From Stenotrophomonas_A sp035539015 (lineage in GTDB: Bacteria; Pseudomonadota; Gammaproteobacteria; Xanthomonadales; Xanthomonadaceae), in assembly GCA_035539015.1 (NCBI GenBank), contig DATLJF010000215.1:1-39285 (forward strand): a stretch of DNA of 39,285 nucleotides. The letters are read 5' to 3'. The notes under the pieces were generated by a model. It did not search any database, was not told the origin of the DNA, and saw only the letters and a list, made by a program, of their open reading frames with translations. A program made the translations under genes and the position numbers. This document shows positions 5,618 to 17,390 of the stretch, one piece after another. Each line of letters opens with the position of its first letter. The stretch's first letter is position 1.

Positions 5618-8452
5618 TCAGAACCAGCGGCGAAGTTCGCCGGGCCCTTCGACATTGCTGGCGCAGCGCGCGCACAGCTCGGGGTGGCGCGGATCGGCAC
5701 CGACGTCGGCGCGGTGGTGCCAGCAGCGCACGCACTTGGTCTTGGTGGTCGGCTGGGCACTCACGTAGATGTCGTCGGTACTGGCCGGGGTCACGGTGAC
5801 GTCGCCGCTGATGAACAGGAAACGCAGCTCATCGGCCAGCGGCTGCCAGCGCGCCGCGCTGATGGCATCGGCGGCCACCGTGATCTCCGCTTCCAGCGCC
5901 GCGCCGATGGCGCCATTCGCGCGCATCGGCTCCAGCACCTTGGCCACCTGCTCGCGCAACGCCAGCAGCTTGTCGAAGTCGGCGGGGTTGAGCGCAGCAT
6001 CGGCCGGCAGCGGCGCCAGGCCTTCGTACCAGGTAGCGAACAGCACGTTCTCTTCGCGCGCACCCGGCAGGTAGCCCCACAGCTCGTCGGCGGTGAAGCT
6101 GAGCACCGGCGCGATCCAGCGCACGAAGGCTTCGGCGATGTGGTGCATCGCGGTCTGCGCCGAGCGCCGCCCGCGCGAGTCCTCGCCCATCGTGTACAGG
6201 CGGTCCTTGGTCACGTCCAGGTACAGCGAGCCGAGGTCGACGCTGCAGAAGTTCAGCAGTGCCTGCACGATCGCGGCGAAGTCGTAGCGCTCGTAGGCGG
6301 CCTTGATCTGCTCCTGCAGCTCGTAGGCGCGGTGCACGATCCAGCGGTCCAGCGCGACCATCTCGGCCAGCGGCACGGCATGCACCGCCGGCTCGAAGCC
6401 GTGCAGGTTGCCGAGCAGGAAGCGCGCGGTGTTGCGCAGGCGGCGGTAGGCGTCGGCGTTGCGCTTGAGGATCTCCTGCGACAGCGACATCTCGTTGCTG
6501 TAGTCGGCCGAGGCGATCCACAGGCGCAGGATGTCCGCGCCCAGCGTCTTCATGATGTCCTGCGGCTCGATGCCGTTGCCCAGCGACTTGGACATCTTGC
6601 GGCCGTGCTCGTCCACGGTGAAGCCGTGGGTGAGGCACTGCCGGTACGGCGCGGCCTTGTCCAGCGCCACGCCGGTGAGCAGCGAGGACTGGAACCAGCC
6701 GCGATGCTGGTCGGAGCCTTCCAGGTAGAGGTCGGCCGGTTTCGGCAGGCCACGCTCGGGCAACACCGCTTCGTGGGTCACGCCGGAGTCGAACCAGACA
6801 TCGAGGATGTCGGTGATCTTGTCGTACTGGTCAGCTTCGGCGCCCAGCAATTCGGCCGCATCCAGCGAATACCAGACATCGACGCCGTCGCTTTCGACGC
6901 GGTCGGCGACCTGGCGCATCAGCTCGGTGCTGCGCGGGTGCGGCTCGCCGGTTTCGCGGTGCACGAACAGCGCGATCGGCACGCCCCAGGTGCGCTGGCG
7001 CGAGATCGTCCAGTCCGGGCGGCCTTCGACCATGCCGGCGATGCGCGCCTGGCCCCAGCCCGGATACCAGGTCACCTGCTCGATCGCCTTGAGCGCATCG
7101 GCCCGCAGGCCGGCCTGTTCCATCGAGATGAACCACTGCGGGGTGGCGCGGAAGGCGATTGGCGTTTTGTGCCGCCAGCAATGCGGATAGCTATGGGTCA
7201 GCTTGAACATCGCCAGCAGCGTGCCGTTACCGCGCAGCGCCTCGACGATGACCTCGTTGGCCTTCCAGATGTGCAGCCCGGCCAGCACCGTGTCGCCGAA
7301 TGGCGGCGTGCTCGGCAGGTAGACGCCGCGACCGTCGATCGGATTGATCTGCGCGGCGCTGTAGCGCTCCAGCAGGCCGTATTGCTTGGAGACCTGGTAG
7401 TCCTCCTGGCCGTGACCGGGCGCGGTATGGACCGCGCCAGTGCCGTCCTCGGCCGAGACGTGGTCGCCGAGCAGCAGTGGGATATCGCGTTCGGCATAGA
7501 ACGGATGCGCCAGCAGCAGGCCTTCCAGCGCCTGCCCGGCGACACGGCCGTGCACCACCGGCTCGCCGGCCACGCCGTAGCGTGCCAGCGCCTTGGCTGC
7601 GAGCGCATCGGCCAGCACCAGCCAGCGCGGCTGGCCGTTGTGGGCCGGCCCTTCGACCAGCGCGTATTCCAGGTCCGGCCCCAGGCTCACCGCCAGCGAG
7701 GCCGGGAGCGTCCACGGCGTGGTCGTCCAGATCGGCACCGCGACCTCGACCCCGGCCGGCAACTGCACGCCGAAGCGCGCAGCCAGGGCCTGCGCGTCGC
7801 GCGCGCTATAGGCCACGTCCACCGCCGGCGATTCCTTGTCGGCGTATTCGATCTCCGCCTCGGCCAGCGCCGAGCCGCAGTCGAAGCACCAATGCACCGG
7901 CTTGACGCCACGGCTGAGATGGCCGTTGTCGATGATGCGCGCCAACGCGCGCATCTCGTTGGCCTCGAAGTGGAAGTCCAGCGTCTTGTACGGGTTGTCC
8001 CAATCGCCGATCACGCCGAGACGCTTGAAGTCGCGGCGCTGCAGGTCGATCTGCTCGCGCGCGTATTCGCGGCACTTCTGCCGGAACTGCACCGCATCGA
8101 GCTTAACCCCGACCTTGCCGAACTTCTTCTCGATCGCGATCTCGATCGGCAGGCCATGGCAATCCCAGCCCGGGATGTACGGCGCATCGAAGCCGGCCAG
8201 GTGCTTGGACTTGACGATGATGTCCTTGAGGATCTTGTTGACCGCATGGCCCAGGTGGATCTGCCCGTTCGCATACGGCGGGCCGTCGTGCAGCACGAAG
8301 GTCGGGCGGCCGGCGGCGTGCGCGCGCAGGCGAGCGTACAGCCCCTCGTCCTCCCAGCGCGCCAGGATTCCCGGCTCGCGCTTGGGCAGGTCGCCGCGCA
8401 TCGGGAATTCCGTCGCCGGCAGTTGCAGGGTGGCTTTGTAGTCCTGGCTCAC
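5618..8452 (-). CDS. ileS: Isoleucyl-tRNA synthetase
   Basis: 944 residues, typical of the bacterial class I enzyme. It charges tRNA-Ile with editing of valine. The HIGH-type motif is HLGH at 66-69 (PYANGQIHLGH), the KMSKS motif is in GRKMSKSLGNG, and the C-terminal zinc finger is CVRCWHH ... CARCASN near the end. The GTG start at 8452 overlaps the stop of ribF by three bases within GTGA (8449-8452), so the two are probably translationally coupled. A 971-codon open frame runs antisense through the whole gene and is a GC-rich shadow. Confidence 0.98.
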   Translation of the reverse strand: MSQDYKATLQLPATEFPMRGDLPKREPGILARWEDEGLYARLRAHAAGRPTFVLHDGPPYANGQIHLGHAVNKILKDIIVKSKHLAGFDAPYIPGWDCHGLPIEIAIEKKFGKVGVKLDAVQFRQKCREYAREQIDLQRRDFKRLGVIGDWDNPYKTLDFHFEANEMRALARIIDNGHLSRGVKPVHWCFDCGSALAEAEIEYADKESPAVDVAYSARDAQALAARFGVQLPAGVEVAVPIWTTTPWTLPASLAVSLGPDLEYALVEGPAHNGQPRWLVLADALAAKALARYGVAGEPVVHGRVAGQALEGLLLAHPFYAERDIPLLLGDHVSAEDGTGAVHTAPGHGQEDYQVSKQYGLLERYSAAQINPIDGRGVYLPSTPPFGDTVLAGLHIWKANEVIVEALRGNGTLLAMFKLTHSYPHCWRHKTPIAFRATPQWFISMEQAGLRADALKAIEQVTWYPGWGQARIAGMVEGRPDWTISRQRTWGVPIALFVHRETGEPHPRSTELMRQVADRVESDGVDVWYSLDAAELLGAEADQYDKITDILDVWFDSGVTHEAVLPERGLPKPADLYLEGSDQHRGWFQSSLLTGVALDKAAPYRQCLTHGFTVDEHGRKMSKSLGNGIEPQDIMKTLGADILRLWIASADYSNEMSLSQEILKRNADAYRRLRNTARFLLGNLHGFEPAVHAVPLAEMVALDRWIVHRAYELQEQIKAAYERYDFAAIVQALLNFCSVDLGSLYLDVTKDRLYTMGEDSRGRRSAQTAMHHIAEAFVRWIAPVLSFTADELWGYLPGAREENVLFATWYEGLAPLPADAALNPADFDKLLALREQVAKVLEPMRANGAIGAALEAEITVAADAISAARWQPLADELRFLFISGDVTVTPASTDDIYVSAQPTTKTKCVRCWHHRADVGADPRHPELCARCASNVEGPGELRRWF

Positions 8453-9396
8453 GCAGTGGCTCGCAGTCGTTGTTCGGAAAGAATGCGACGCGCTTGTTCG
8501 GCGTCGCGGTGCATCTGCTCGGTCAGTGCCGGCAGGCCGTCGAATTTTTCTTCGTCACGCAATTTGGCGACGAATTCGACCTCGATGTGGCGGCCGTAGA
8601 GGTCGCCGTGATAGTCGAACAAGTGTGCTTCGAGCAGCGGCTCGACCCCGGCCACGGTCGGCCGGGTCCCAAAGCTCGACACCGAAGGCCAGGCCTGTTC
8701 GAACACCCCGTGCACCCAGGTCGCATAGATGCCTGACAACGCCGGCGTGTGCGGGAAGCGCAGGTTGGCGGTGGGAAAGCCCAGGGTGCGGCCGAGCTGT
8801 TTGCCACGTACGACGCGGCCGCCGATGGCATACGGACGGCCGAGTAGATCAGCGGCATGGTCGAAATTGCCGGCCACCAGCAACTCGCGGATGCGGGTAC
8901 TGGAAATGCGCTCGCCATGCAGGACGACCGGGGTGATCTGGTTGGCGGAAAAACCCAGTTCGGCGCCCATGCGCTGCAGCAACTCGATGTCGCCCCCACG
9001 CTTGTGGCCGAAGCGGAACTCCGGGCCGATCCAGACTTCGCGCGCGCGCAAACGCTGTACCAGGCAGCGCTGCACGAAATCCTCGGCGGTCAGGCCCGAC
9101 AGCTTGCGATCGAAGCGCAGCAGGCCGACACCGTCGGCACCGAGCGCGCGCAGGCCCTCGAACTTGGCGCGCGCCAGGGTCAGCCGCGGCGGCGGGTTGT
9201 GCGGGGCGAAGAACTCGCGCGGCAGCGGCTCGAAGCTCACCGCCACCGCCGGCACGCCCAGCGCCTGGGCACGCGCCAGCGCGTGGCGCACCAGCGCGCG
9301 ATGGCCCAGGTGCAGGCCGTCGAAGGCGCCGATGCAGACCACGCTTCCGTGCGGGTACAGCGTCCCGCCCTCGACGTCTCTGAATAGCCTGCTCAT
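8449..9396 (-). CDS. ribF: Bifunctional riboflavin kinase / FAD synthetase
   Basis: 315 residues from ATG 9396 (MSRLFRDVEGG). It makes FMN and FAD from riboflavin. The N-terminal adenylyltransferase domain has CIGAFDGLHLGH and ISSTRIRELL. The C-terminal kinase domain has GKQLGRTLGFPTANL. A longer frame reaches 9435, but the chosen start matches the usual family N-terminus. It lies 76 bases downstream of murJ; a -10-like TATACT in that gap suggests an internal promoter. Confidence 0.96.
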   Translation of the reverse strand: MSRLFRDVEGGTLYPHGSVVCIGAFDGLHLGHRALVRHALARAQALGVPAVAVSFEPLPREFFAPHNPPPRLTLARAKFEGLRALGADGVGLLRFDRKLSGLTAEDFVQRCLVQRLRAREVWIGPEFRFGHKRGGDIELLQRMGAELGFSANQITPVVLHGERISSTRIRELLVAGNFDHAADLLGRPYAIGGRVVRGKQLGRTLGFPTANLRFPHTPALSGIYATWVHGVFEQAWPSVSSFGTRPTVAGVEPLLEAHLFDYHGDLYGRHIEVEFVAKLRDEEKFDGLPALTEQMHRDAEQARRILSEQRLRATA

Positions 9397-9450
9397 TCCG
9401 GTTGGGAGGGTCCCGGCCCGCGCGGGGCCGCACAATCAAGAGAATTACAA

Positions 9451-9456
9451 AGTATA
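9451..9456 (-). promoter_or_regulatory. Candidate internal -10 for ribF-ileS-lspA-ispH
   Basis: On the minus strand TATACT lies in the AT-rich part of the murJ-ribF gap, 54 bases before the ribF start. No good TTGACA-like -35 is seen at 16-18 bases. A GC-rich partial hairpin follows in the leader. This is a candidate only. Confidence 0.35.
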
Positions 9457-9472
9457 GCCGGGCGCGCCGCGA

Positions 9473-11080
9473 TCAATGCTCGCGCAAGTCCCGCGGACGG
9501 AAGCCCAGGGCGACCAACGCCACCAGGTAGCTCAACCCGCCACTGCCGACCAGCAGCGCCAGCCCGCCGATGCGGTGCCATTTTTCCATGGCGGTGAAGT
9601 CCGGCAGCCACCACAGCAAGCCCAGCAGTACCGCCACCATCACCGCACAGGCCAGGCCCAGGCGGGCGACATAGCCGCCCCAACCGGGCCGACGCTGGTA
9701 CACCCCGCTCTTTCCGAGCCAGTACCAGAGCAGGCCGAGGTTCAAATAGCTGGACAACGCGCTGGCGATGCCCAGCGCCAGATGCAGGCCGGGCTGCTGG
9801 CCGATCGCGACCATGACGCCCTGCGCCTTCAGCGCCTCCGGCACCATCAACTGGTACAGCACCGCCAGGAACAGGAAGTTGAACGCCATGTTGGCCACCA
9901 GCGCGGCCACGCCGGCGCGCACCGGGGTGCGGGTGTCCTGGCGTGCGTAGAACGCCGGCAACACCACCTTGAGCAAAGCGAAGGCCGGCAGGCCGAAGCT
10001 CAGCCCATACACCGACAGCGCGGTCATGCGGGTGGCGAAGGCGCTGAACTTGCCGTGCTGGAACAACGTGGCGATCAATGGCTCGGCCAGCAGCACCAGG
10101 CCGAGCATCGCCGGCACCGAAATCAGCAAGGTGGTGCGCAGACCCCAGTCCAGCGCGCTGGAAAAGCCCTGGCGGTCGGTCTTGACGTGGTGGCGCGCCA
10201 GCGCCGGCAGGATCACCGTGCCCAGGGCCACGCCGAACACGCCCAGCGGCAGCTCCAGGAAACGGTCGGCCAGCGACAGCCACGATTGCGAGCCATCAAC
10301 CAGGTGCGCGGCGATCACCGTGTCCAGCAGCAGGTTGATCTGCGCCACCGACGAGCCGAACAGGGTCGGCAGCATCAACGTCAGCACCTTGCGCACGTCC
10401 GGGTGGTTCCAGCCCCAGCGCGGCAGGGTGAGCAGGTCGATGCCGCGCAACGCCGGCAACTGGAACAACAGCTGCAACAGGCCGGCGACCAGCACCGCCC
10501 AGCCCAGGGCCAGGATCGGCACGTCCAGGCGCGGCGCCAGCCACAACGCGCCGGCGATCATGCACAGGTTGAGGATCACCGGGGTCAACGCCGGCATGGC
10601 GAAGCGCTGGAAGCTGTTGAGCGCCCCGCCCGCCAGCGCCGTCAGCGAGACGAACAGCAGGAACGGGAAGGTCAGGCGGAACAGATCCACCAGCAGGCCC
10701 TGCTTGGCCGGATCGGTGCCAGCCCCGCTGCCGAACAGCCAGGCCAGCTGCGGGGCAAAGATCAGCCCCAGCGCGGTCACCACCAGCAGCGCGCCGCCCA
10801 GGGTGCCCGACACTCGCGCCATCAACTCGCGCAGGCTGGCGTGCGGGCGGGTTTCCCTCACCTCAGTGAACACCGGGACGAAGGCGGTGGCGAAAGAGCC
10901 TTCGGCGAATAGCCGGCGCAGGAAATTGGGTACCCGGAAGGCAACCCAGAAGGCGTCGGTCACCGCATTGGTGCCGAACTGGGTGGAGATGACCTGGTCG
11001 CGGACCAGCCCCAGCACCCGCGAGACCATGGTCATGCTGCTGAAGGACAGCAAGCCTTTCAACATCCGGGGCTTACTCAC
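9473..11080 (-). CDS. murJ: Lipid II flippase MurJ
   Basis: 535 residues. It exports lipid II across the inner membrane for peptidoglycan synthesis and belongs to the MOP superfamily. The sequence begins VSKPRMLKGLLSFSSMTMVSRVLG and shows about 14 hydrophobic segments, with the conserved RDQVISTQFG and RRLFAEGSFATAFVPVF near the N-terminus. The start is taken as GTG 11080, with AGGGGG 7-8 bases upstream; ATG 11113 and ATG 11065 are alternatives. It is the first gene of the minus-strand operon and divergent from rpsT with a gap of about 100 bases. Confidence 0.95.
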   Translation of the reverse strand: MSKPRMLKGLLSFSSMTMVSRVLGLVRDQVISTQFGTNAVTDAFWVAFRVPNFLRRLFAEGSFATAFVPVFTEVRETRPHASLRELMARVSGTLGGALLVVTALGLIFAPQLAWLFGSGAGTDPAKQGLLVDLFRLTFPFLLFVSLTALAGGALNSFQRFAMPALTPVILNLCMIAGALWLAPRLDVPILALGWAVLVAGLLQLLFQLPALRGIDLLTLPRWGWNHPDVRKVLTLMLPTLFGSSVAQINLLLDTVIAAHLVDGSQSWLSLADRFLELPLGVFGVALGTVILPALARHHVKTDRQGFSSALDWGLRTTLLISVPAMLGLVLLAEPLIATLFQHGKFSAFATRMTALSVYGLSFGLPAFALLKVVLPAFYARQDTRTPVRAGVAALVANMAFNFLFLAVLYQLMVPEALKAQGVMVAIGQQPGLHLALGIASALSSYLNLGLLWYWLGKSGVYQRRPGWGGYVARLGLACAVMVAVLLGLLWWLPDFTAMEKWHRIGGLALLVGSGGLSYLVALVALGFRPRDLREH

Positions 11081-11104
11081 CGACCATCCCCCTTGACAAC
11101 TGAC

Positions 11105-11133
11105 TTGACGCAAATGTTCGTGTCGATCATAAT
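11105..11133 (+). promoter_or_regulatory. Promoter of rpsT
   Basis: TTGACG (11105-11110), a 17-base spacer and CATAAT (11128-11133) form a strong sigma-70 promoter. Transcription would begin near 11140, giving a leader of about 42 bases before rpsT. A second TTGACA at 11093-11098 overlaps the murJ leader region. Confidence 0.75.
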
Positions 11134-11181
11134 CTCGCGCTTGCTTTTTCCATTACACCGATTTTTCAGGAAACCACCACC

Positions 11182-11451
11182 GTGGCCAATATCAAGTCCG
11201 CCAAGAAGCGCGCCAAGCAGACCGTCGTGCGCAACGCGCGCAATACGGCCCAGCGTTCGATGCTGCGCACCGCCGTCAAGAAGGTGATCAAGGCCCTTGA
11301 CGCCAACGATGCCGCCAGCGCCGAAGCCGCTTTCGCCGTCGCCCAGCCGATCCTCGACCGTTTCAGCGCCCGTGGCCTGATTCACAAGAACAAGGCCGCG
11401 CGCCACAAGAGCCGCATCACTGCCCGCATCAAGGCCATCAAGGCCGCCTGA
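11182..11451 (+). CDS. rpsT: 30S ribosomal protein S20
   Basis: 89 residues, MANIKSAKKRAKQ at the N-terminus and a basic helical body, as expected for S20. The start codon is GTG. The E. coli homologue also uses a non-AUG start (UUG), tied to autogenous control, so a similar translational brake is plausible here. Its own strong promoter lies upstream and two intrinsic terminators follow. It is divergent from murJ, as in many gamma-proteobacteria. Confidence 0.98.
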   Translation: MANIKSAKKRAKQTVVRNARNTAQRSMLRTAVKKVIKALDANDAASAEAAFAVAQPILDRFSARGLIHKNKAARHKSRITARIKAIKAA

Positions 11452-11491
11452 TCCGGCAGTTGCGCCGGGGGCACTGCTCCCGGCGATGTGC

Positions 11492-11518
11492 AAAAGCCCG
11501 GCCTTGGCCGGGCTTTTT
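11492..11518. terminator. Terminator of rpsT (bidirectional)
   Basis: AAAAGCCCGGCC and GGCCGGGCTTTT are perfect 12-base arms with a TT loop and a T-tract on the plus strand; A residues on the left make it work on the minus strand too. It lies 40 bases after the rpsT stop. Confidence 0.9.
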
Positions 11519-11554
11519 GCATGGGCATTCGGTGGAGAGGCACTGCTAAACAAG

Positions 11555-11578
11555 ACACCGGCCCGGGCCGGTGTTTTT
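11555..11578 (+). terminator. Second terminator between rpsT and obgE
   Basis: ACACCGGCCCGGGCCGGTGT is a perfect 20-base palindrome (11555-11574) running into TTTTT. With the hairpin at 11492 it makes a tandem terminator facing the convergent obgE gene, whose stop is at 11606. Confidence 0.8.
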
Positions 11579-11605
11579 GCTGGAAGGCACAAGCCTTCCA
11601 GGGAC

Positions 11606-12661
11606 TCAGGTCGCATTGGCTTCCTGCTCGAGCGCCGCGGCGCGCTGCTGGTCGAAGAACGCCATGATGTCCTTCATGATCGGCCAGGTGCCTTCGCGGC
11701 CCAAGGCCGACACCAGGTACCACGGCCCGGTCCAGCCCAGCTCGGCCACCACCTGCTCGGCGGCCACGCGGGCTTCGTCTTCGAACATCAGGTCGGCCTT
11801 GTTGAGCACCAGCCAGCGCGGCTTGGCCAACAGCTCGGGATCGTGCTTGACCAGTTCGTGCTCCAGCAGGCGGACCTGCTCGGCCGGCGAAACCCCTTCA
11901 ACCCCGCCTTCCATCGGCGAAACATCCACCAGGTGCAGCAGCAGACGGGTGCGCTGCAGGTGACGCAGGAACTGGGCACCGAGGCCGGCGCCGTCGGCCG
12001 CGCCCTCGATCAGGCCCGGGATATCGGCGATGACGAAGCTGCGGTGCGCCTCCACGCTGACCACGCCCAGGTTCGGATAGAGCGTGGTGAACGGGTAGTC
12101 GGCCACCTTCGGCGTTGCCGCCGACACCGCGCGAATGAAGGTGCTCTTGCCGGCGTTGGGAAAGCCGAGCAGGCCGACATCGGCCAGCAGCTTGAGCTCG
12201 AGCTTGAGCAGGCGCTCTTCGCCCGCCTCGCCCGGCAGCGCCTGGCGTGGCGCACGGTTGGTCGAGCTCTTGAAATGCATGTTGCCGAGGCCGCCCTTGC
12301 CGCCCTTGGCCACCAGCAGGCGATCGCCATGCCGGGTCATGTCGCCGATGACTTCGTCGGTATCGACATTCATCACCACGGTGCCGACCGGCACGGTGAT
12401 GATGCGGTCCTCGCCAGCCTTGCCGTACATCTGCCGGCCCATGCCGTTCTCGCCGCGCTGCGCCTTGAAGCTGCGCTCGTGGCGGAAGTCGACCAGCGTA
12501 TTGAGGTTCTCGTCGGCCTGCAGCCAGACGCTGCCGCCGTTGCCGCCGTCGCCGCCGTCCGGCCCGCCGAGCGGGATGAACTTCTCGCGCCGGAAACCGA
12601 CGCAGCCATTGCCGCCGTTGCCAGCGATCACCTGGATTTCTGCTTCGTCTACGAGTTTCAT
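11606..12661 (-). CDS. obgE: GTPase Obg/CgtA
   Basis: 351 residues. A GTPase that acts in 50S subunit assembly and stress control. The glycine-rich Obg fold fills residues 1-158 (GNGGNGCVGFRREKF, GPDGGDGGNGGSVW). The GTPase domain has G1 GFPNAGKS, switch YPFTTLYPNLG, G3 DIPGLIEGA and G4 LNKADL. The C-terminal region is short and acidic. It follows rplU-rpmA in the usual order, but 169 bases downstream of rpmA with a terminator and a second hairpin in the gap, so part of its expression may come from a separate promoter. Confidence 0.97.
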   Translation of the reverse strand: MKLVDEAEIQVIAGNGGNGCVGFRREKFIPLGGPDGGDGGNGGSVWLQADENLNTLVDFRHERSFKAQRGENGMGRQMYGKAGEDRIITVPVGTVVMNVDTDEVIGDMTRHGDRLLVAKGGKGGLGNMHFKSSTNRAPRQALPGEAGEERLLKLELKLLADVGLLGFPNAGKSTFIRAVSAATPKVADYPFTTLYPNLGVVSVEAHRSFVIADIPGLIEGAADGAGLGAQFLRHLQRTRLLLHLVDVSPMEGGVEGVSPAEQVRLLEHELVKHDPELLAKPRWLVLNKADLMFEDEARVAAEQVVAELGWTGPWYLVSALGREGTWPIMKDIMAFFDQQRAAALEQEANAT

Positions 12662-12763
12662 GGCAATGGGTTTCGAATGAGGAAAACGGCCGCGACCAAG
12701 TCTAGCGGCAAGAATGCGCGAAGGCGGGCGCCTCGCCCTCCGGCAGGCCTTTCAGCCGCCGGG

Positions 12764-12791
12764 AAACAAAAGCCCCGCCGAAGCGGGGCTT
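12764..12791 (-). terminator. Terminator after rpmA
   Basis: AAGCCCCGC / GCGGGGCTT arms (12770-12778, 12783-12791) with a 4-base loop. On the minus strand the stem is followed by TTTTGTTT. It lies between rpmA and obgE and probably attenuates read-through into obgE. Confidence 0.8.
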
Positions 12792-12800
12792 GGTGTCAGC

Positions 12801-12818
12801 GGCGCCCCGAGGGGCGCC
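12801..12818. other. Second hairpin downstream of rpmA
   Basis: GGCGCCCC and GGGGCGCC are perfect 8-base arms with a GA loop, 12 bases after the rpmA stop and just before the terminator. It has no T-tract and may protect the 3' end of the mRNA. Confidence 0.45.
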
Positions 12819-12830
12819 ATTGCGTCCGGA

Positions 12831-13088
12831 TCAGGCCTGGACGACGCTGACGGTACGACGCTTCTTGGCACCCTTGGTCGAGAACTCGACCGTGCCATCC
12901 ACCAGCGCGAACAGCGTGTGGTCGCGACCCAGGCCGACACCGGCGCCCGGATGGAACTGGGTGCCGCGCTGACGCACGATGATGTTGCCTGCATCGATGG
13001 CCTGGCCGCCGTAGATCTTGACGCCCAGGTACTTCGGGTTGGAATCGCGACCGTTGCGCGAGGAGCCTACGCCCTTTTTATGTGCCAT
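12831..13088 (-). CDS. rpmA: 50S ribosomal protein L27
   Basis: 85 residues. MAHKKGVGSSRNGRDSNPK is the conserved L27 N-terminal extension that reaches the peptidyl transferase centre; it starts directly with AHKK and carries no cleavable N-terminal peptide of the Firmicutes type. It lies 18 bases downstream of rplU. Confidence 0.98.
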   Translation of the reverse strand: MAHKKGVGSSRNGRDSNPKYLGVKIYGGQAIDAGNIIVRQRGTQFHPGAGVGLGRDHTLFALVDGTVEFSTKGAKKRRTVSVVQA

Positions 13089-13106
13089 GACGGATTCTCC
13101 TTTGGC

Positions 13107-13415
13107 TTAGCCGGCAATGCCGGTGATTTCGATTTCGGTGTAGTACTGACGATGTCCCTGACGCTTCATGTGGTGCTTGCGGCGACGGAACTTGATGATG
13201 CGCACCTTGTCGGCGCGGCCATGGGCCACGACCTTCGCGGTGACCGACGCGCCCTTGAGCGCATCGCCGATCTTGATGCCGTCGCTGTCGCCCAGCATCA
13301 GGATGTTGTCGAACTTGATCTCGTTGCCGGCTTCGACCTCGAGCTTTTCCACGCGGAGCGTTTCGCCCTGCGCGACGCGGTATTGCTTACCGCCGGTGAC
13401 CAGTACTGCGTACAT
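13107..13415 (-). CDS. rplU: 50S ribosomal protein L21
   Basis: 102 residues with the L21 signatures MYAVLVTGGKQYRV and FRRRKHHMKRQGHRQYYTEIEI. It is the first gene of rplU-rpmA-obgE, preceded by a clear promoter (13479-13508) and a leader of about 57 bases. It is divergent from uvrA. Confidence 0.98.
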   Translation of the reverse strand: MYAVLVTGGKQYRVAQGETLRVEKLEVEAGNEIKFDNILMLGDSDGIKIGDALKGASVTAKVVAHGRADKVRIIKFRRRKHHMKRQGHRQYYTEIEITGIAG

Positions 13416-13478
13416 GTGACGTCTCTTCTGTAGTTATTCTGAGAGTATCTGCCGCCTCTTCGGACGGACAGACCGGTA

Positions 13479-13508
13479 ATGATAGCCCGGGGGCTGGTTT
13501 CGGGTCAA
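13479..13508 (-). promoter_or_regulatory. Promoter of rplU-rpmA
   Basis: On the minus strand TTGACC (complement of 13503-13508) and TATCAT (complement of 13479-13484) are separated by 18 bases. Transcription would begin near 13472. Confidence 0.7.
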
Positions 13509-13528
13509 ACCCCCGCCCATTGGATTTT

Positions 13529-13588
13529 TTGTAGGAGGGGCTTCAGCCCCGACCGGGTCCACGGTCGGGGCTGAAGCCCCTCCTACAA
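13529..13588. repeat. Head-to-head REP pair with perfect 26-base arms
   Basis: The repeat core GTAGGAGGGGCTTCAGCC occurs once forward (13529-13554) and once as its exact reverse complement (13563-13588), with an 8-base spacer. Each arm can itself fold through AGGGGCT / AGCCCC-type pairing. The pair lies in the divergent gap between the rplU promoter and uvrA, so it could insulate the two units. Perfect identity of the arms suggests recent arrival or gene conversion. Confidence 0.85.
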
Positions 13589-13639
13589 GGCATTCTTCAC
13601 GCGGCTGAACAGCCTTTGCCTTTGCCTGCTCCGCCCCCA

Positions 13640-13658
13640 TGTCTCAGCTCCTGAGACA
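13640..13658. promoter_or_regulatory. Dyad upstream of uvrA
   Basis: TGTCTCAG and CTGAGACA are perfect inverted 8-base arms with a CTC spacer, 110 bases before uvrA. It does not match the LexA boxes I know for E. coli or Xanthomonas. It may be an operator for a damage or stress regulator of uvrA; the role is inferred from position. Confidence 0.4.
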
Positions 13659-13768
13659 GCGGTGGCAATACTGCCCTGGCGATTTGCCCACACCTGCCCC
13701 AGTCGATACGCTTCCCTATTGGCCTGCCCGGGCCAACCTCCCCCGCTCGAAGGCAACCAAGGCACCCG

Positions 13769-16788
<3,020 letters not shown>

Positions 16789-16792
<4 letters not shown>

Positions 16793-17199
16793 GCGACAGC
16801 CCCCACAAGATCCTCGCCCGTGTCCCGATCAGCGTGCGCTGGCGCGACATGGACAGCATGGGCCACGTCAACAACGCCAAGTACATTTCCTACCTGGAAG
16901 AAGCGCGCGTGCGCTGGATGCTCGGCGTGCCGGGCGTGTCGATGAGCGATCGCATCGCCCCGGTGGTGGCCGCCACCAACGTCAATTACCGCCGCCCGAT
17001 CGTGTGGCCCAACGACATCGTGGTCGAGCTGTTCGTCGAGCGCCTGGGCAACAGCAGCGTCACCATCGGCCATCGCATCGTCGATGCGCAGGACGATGGC
17101 GTGCTGTATTCGGACGGGAATGTCGTGGTGGTGTGGATGGACACCCAGACCGGCAAGAGCGCGGCGCTGCCCGAACCGATCCGCAACGCATCCAGCTGA
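16789..17199 (+). CDS. Acyl-CoA thioesterase, 4HBT hot-dog family
   Basis: 136 residues. The N-terminal VRWRDMDSMGHVNNAKYISYLEEAR (17-41) is the 4-hydroxybenzoyl-CoA-thioesterase-type signature, with Asp22 as the likely catalytic acid. The rest is a single hot-dog fold ending in VVVWMDTQTGKSAALPEPIR. It resembles YbgC/FadM-type thioesterases; the substrate cannot be read from sequence. It starts inside the uvrA stop (ATGA overlap), so it is co-translated with uvrA, although no functional link is obvious. Confidence 0.9.
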
Positions 17200-17390
17200 T
17201 CGCTGCGCGCACCGCATGGCGTCGAGCCCGGTTGGCCGTCGCCAGCGGCCTGCAGGGCCATGCTGTAGGATGCAGGCGCAGGCTTGGCCTGTTTCCCCGC
17301 GTCCCGCTCGGCCCGCCGGCCTTTCGCTTCGCCCCCTCTACGCGTGATCTCGTCCTGGCTGCGACGGACGAGGCTTCCCGGAGCGAACCG

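Noticed and set aside
5684..8599. 971-codon open frame on the plus strand
   Set aside because: It is antisense to ileS over its full length; long antisense frames are expected in GC-rich genes and its protein is repetitive in Arg, Gln, His and Val with no domain.
9476..10912. 478-codon Gln/Arg/His-rich frame on the plus strand
   Set aside because: Antisense to murJ; low-complexity composition reflects complementary codons of a membrane protein.
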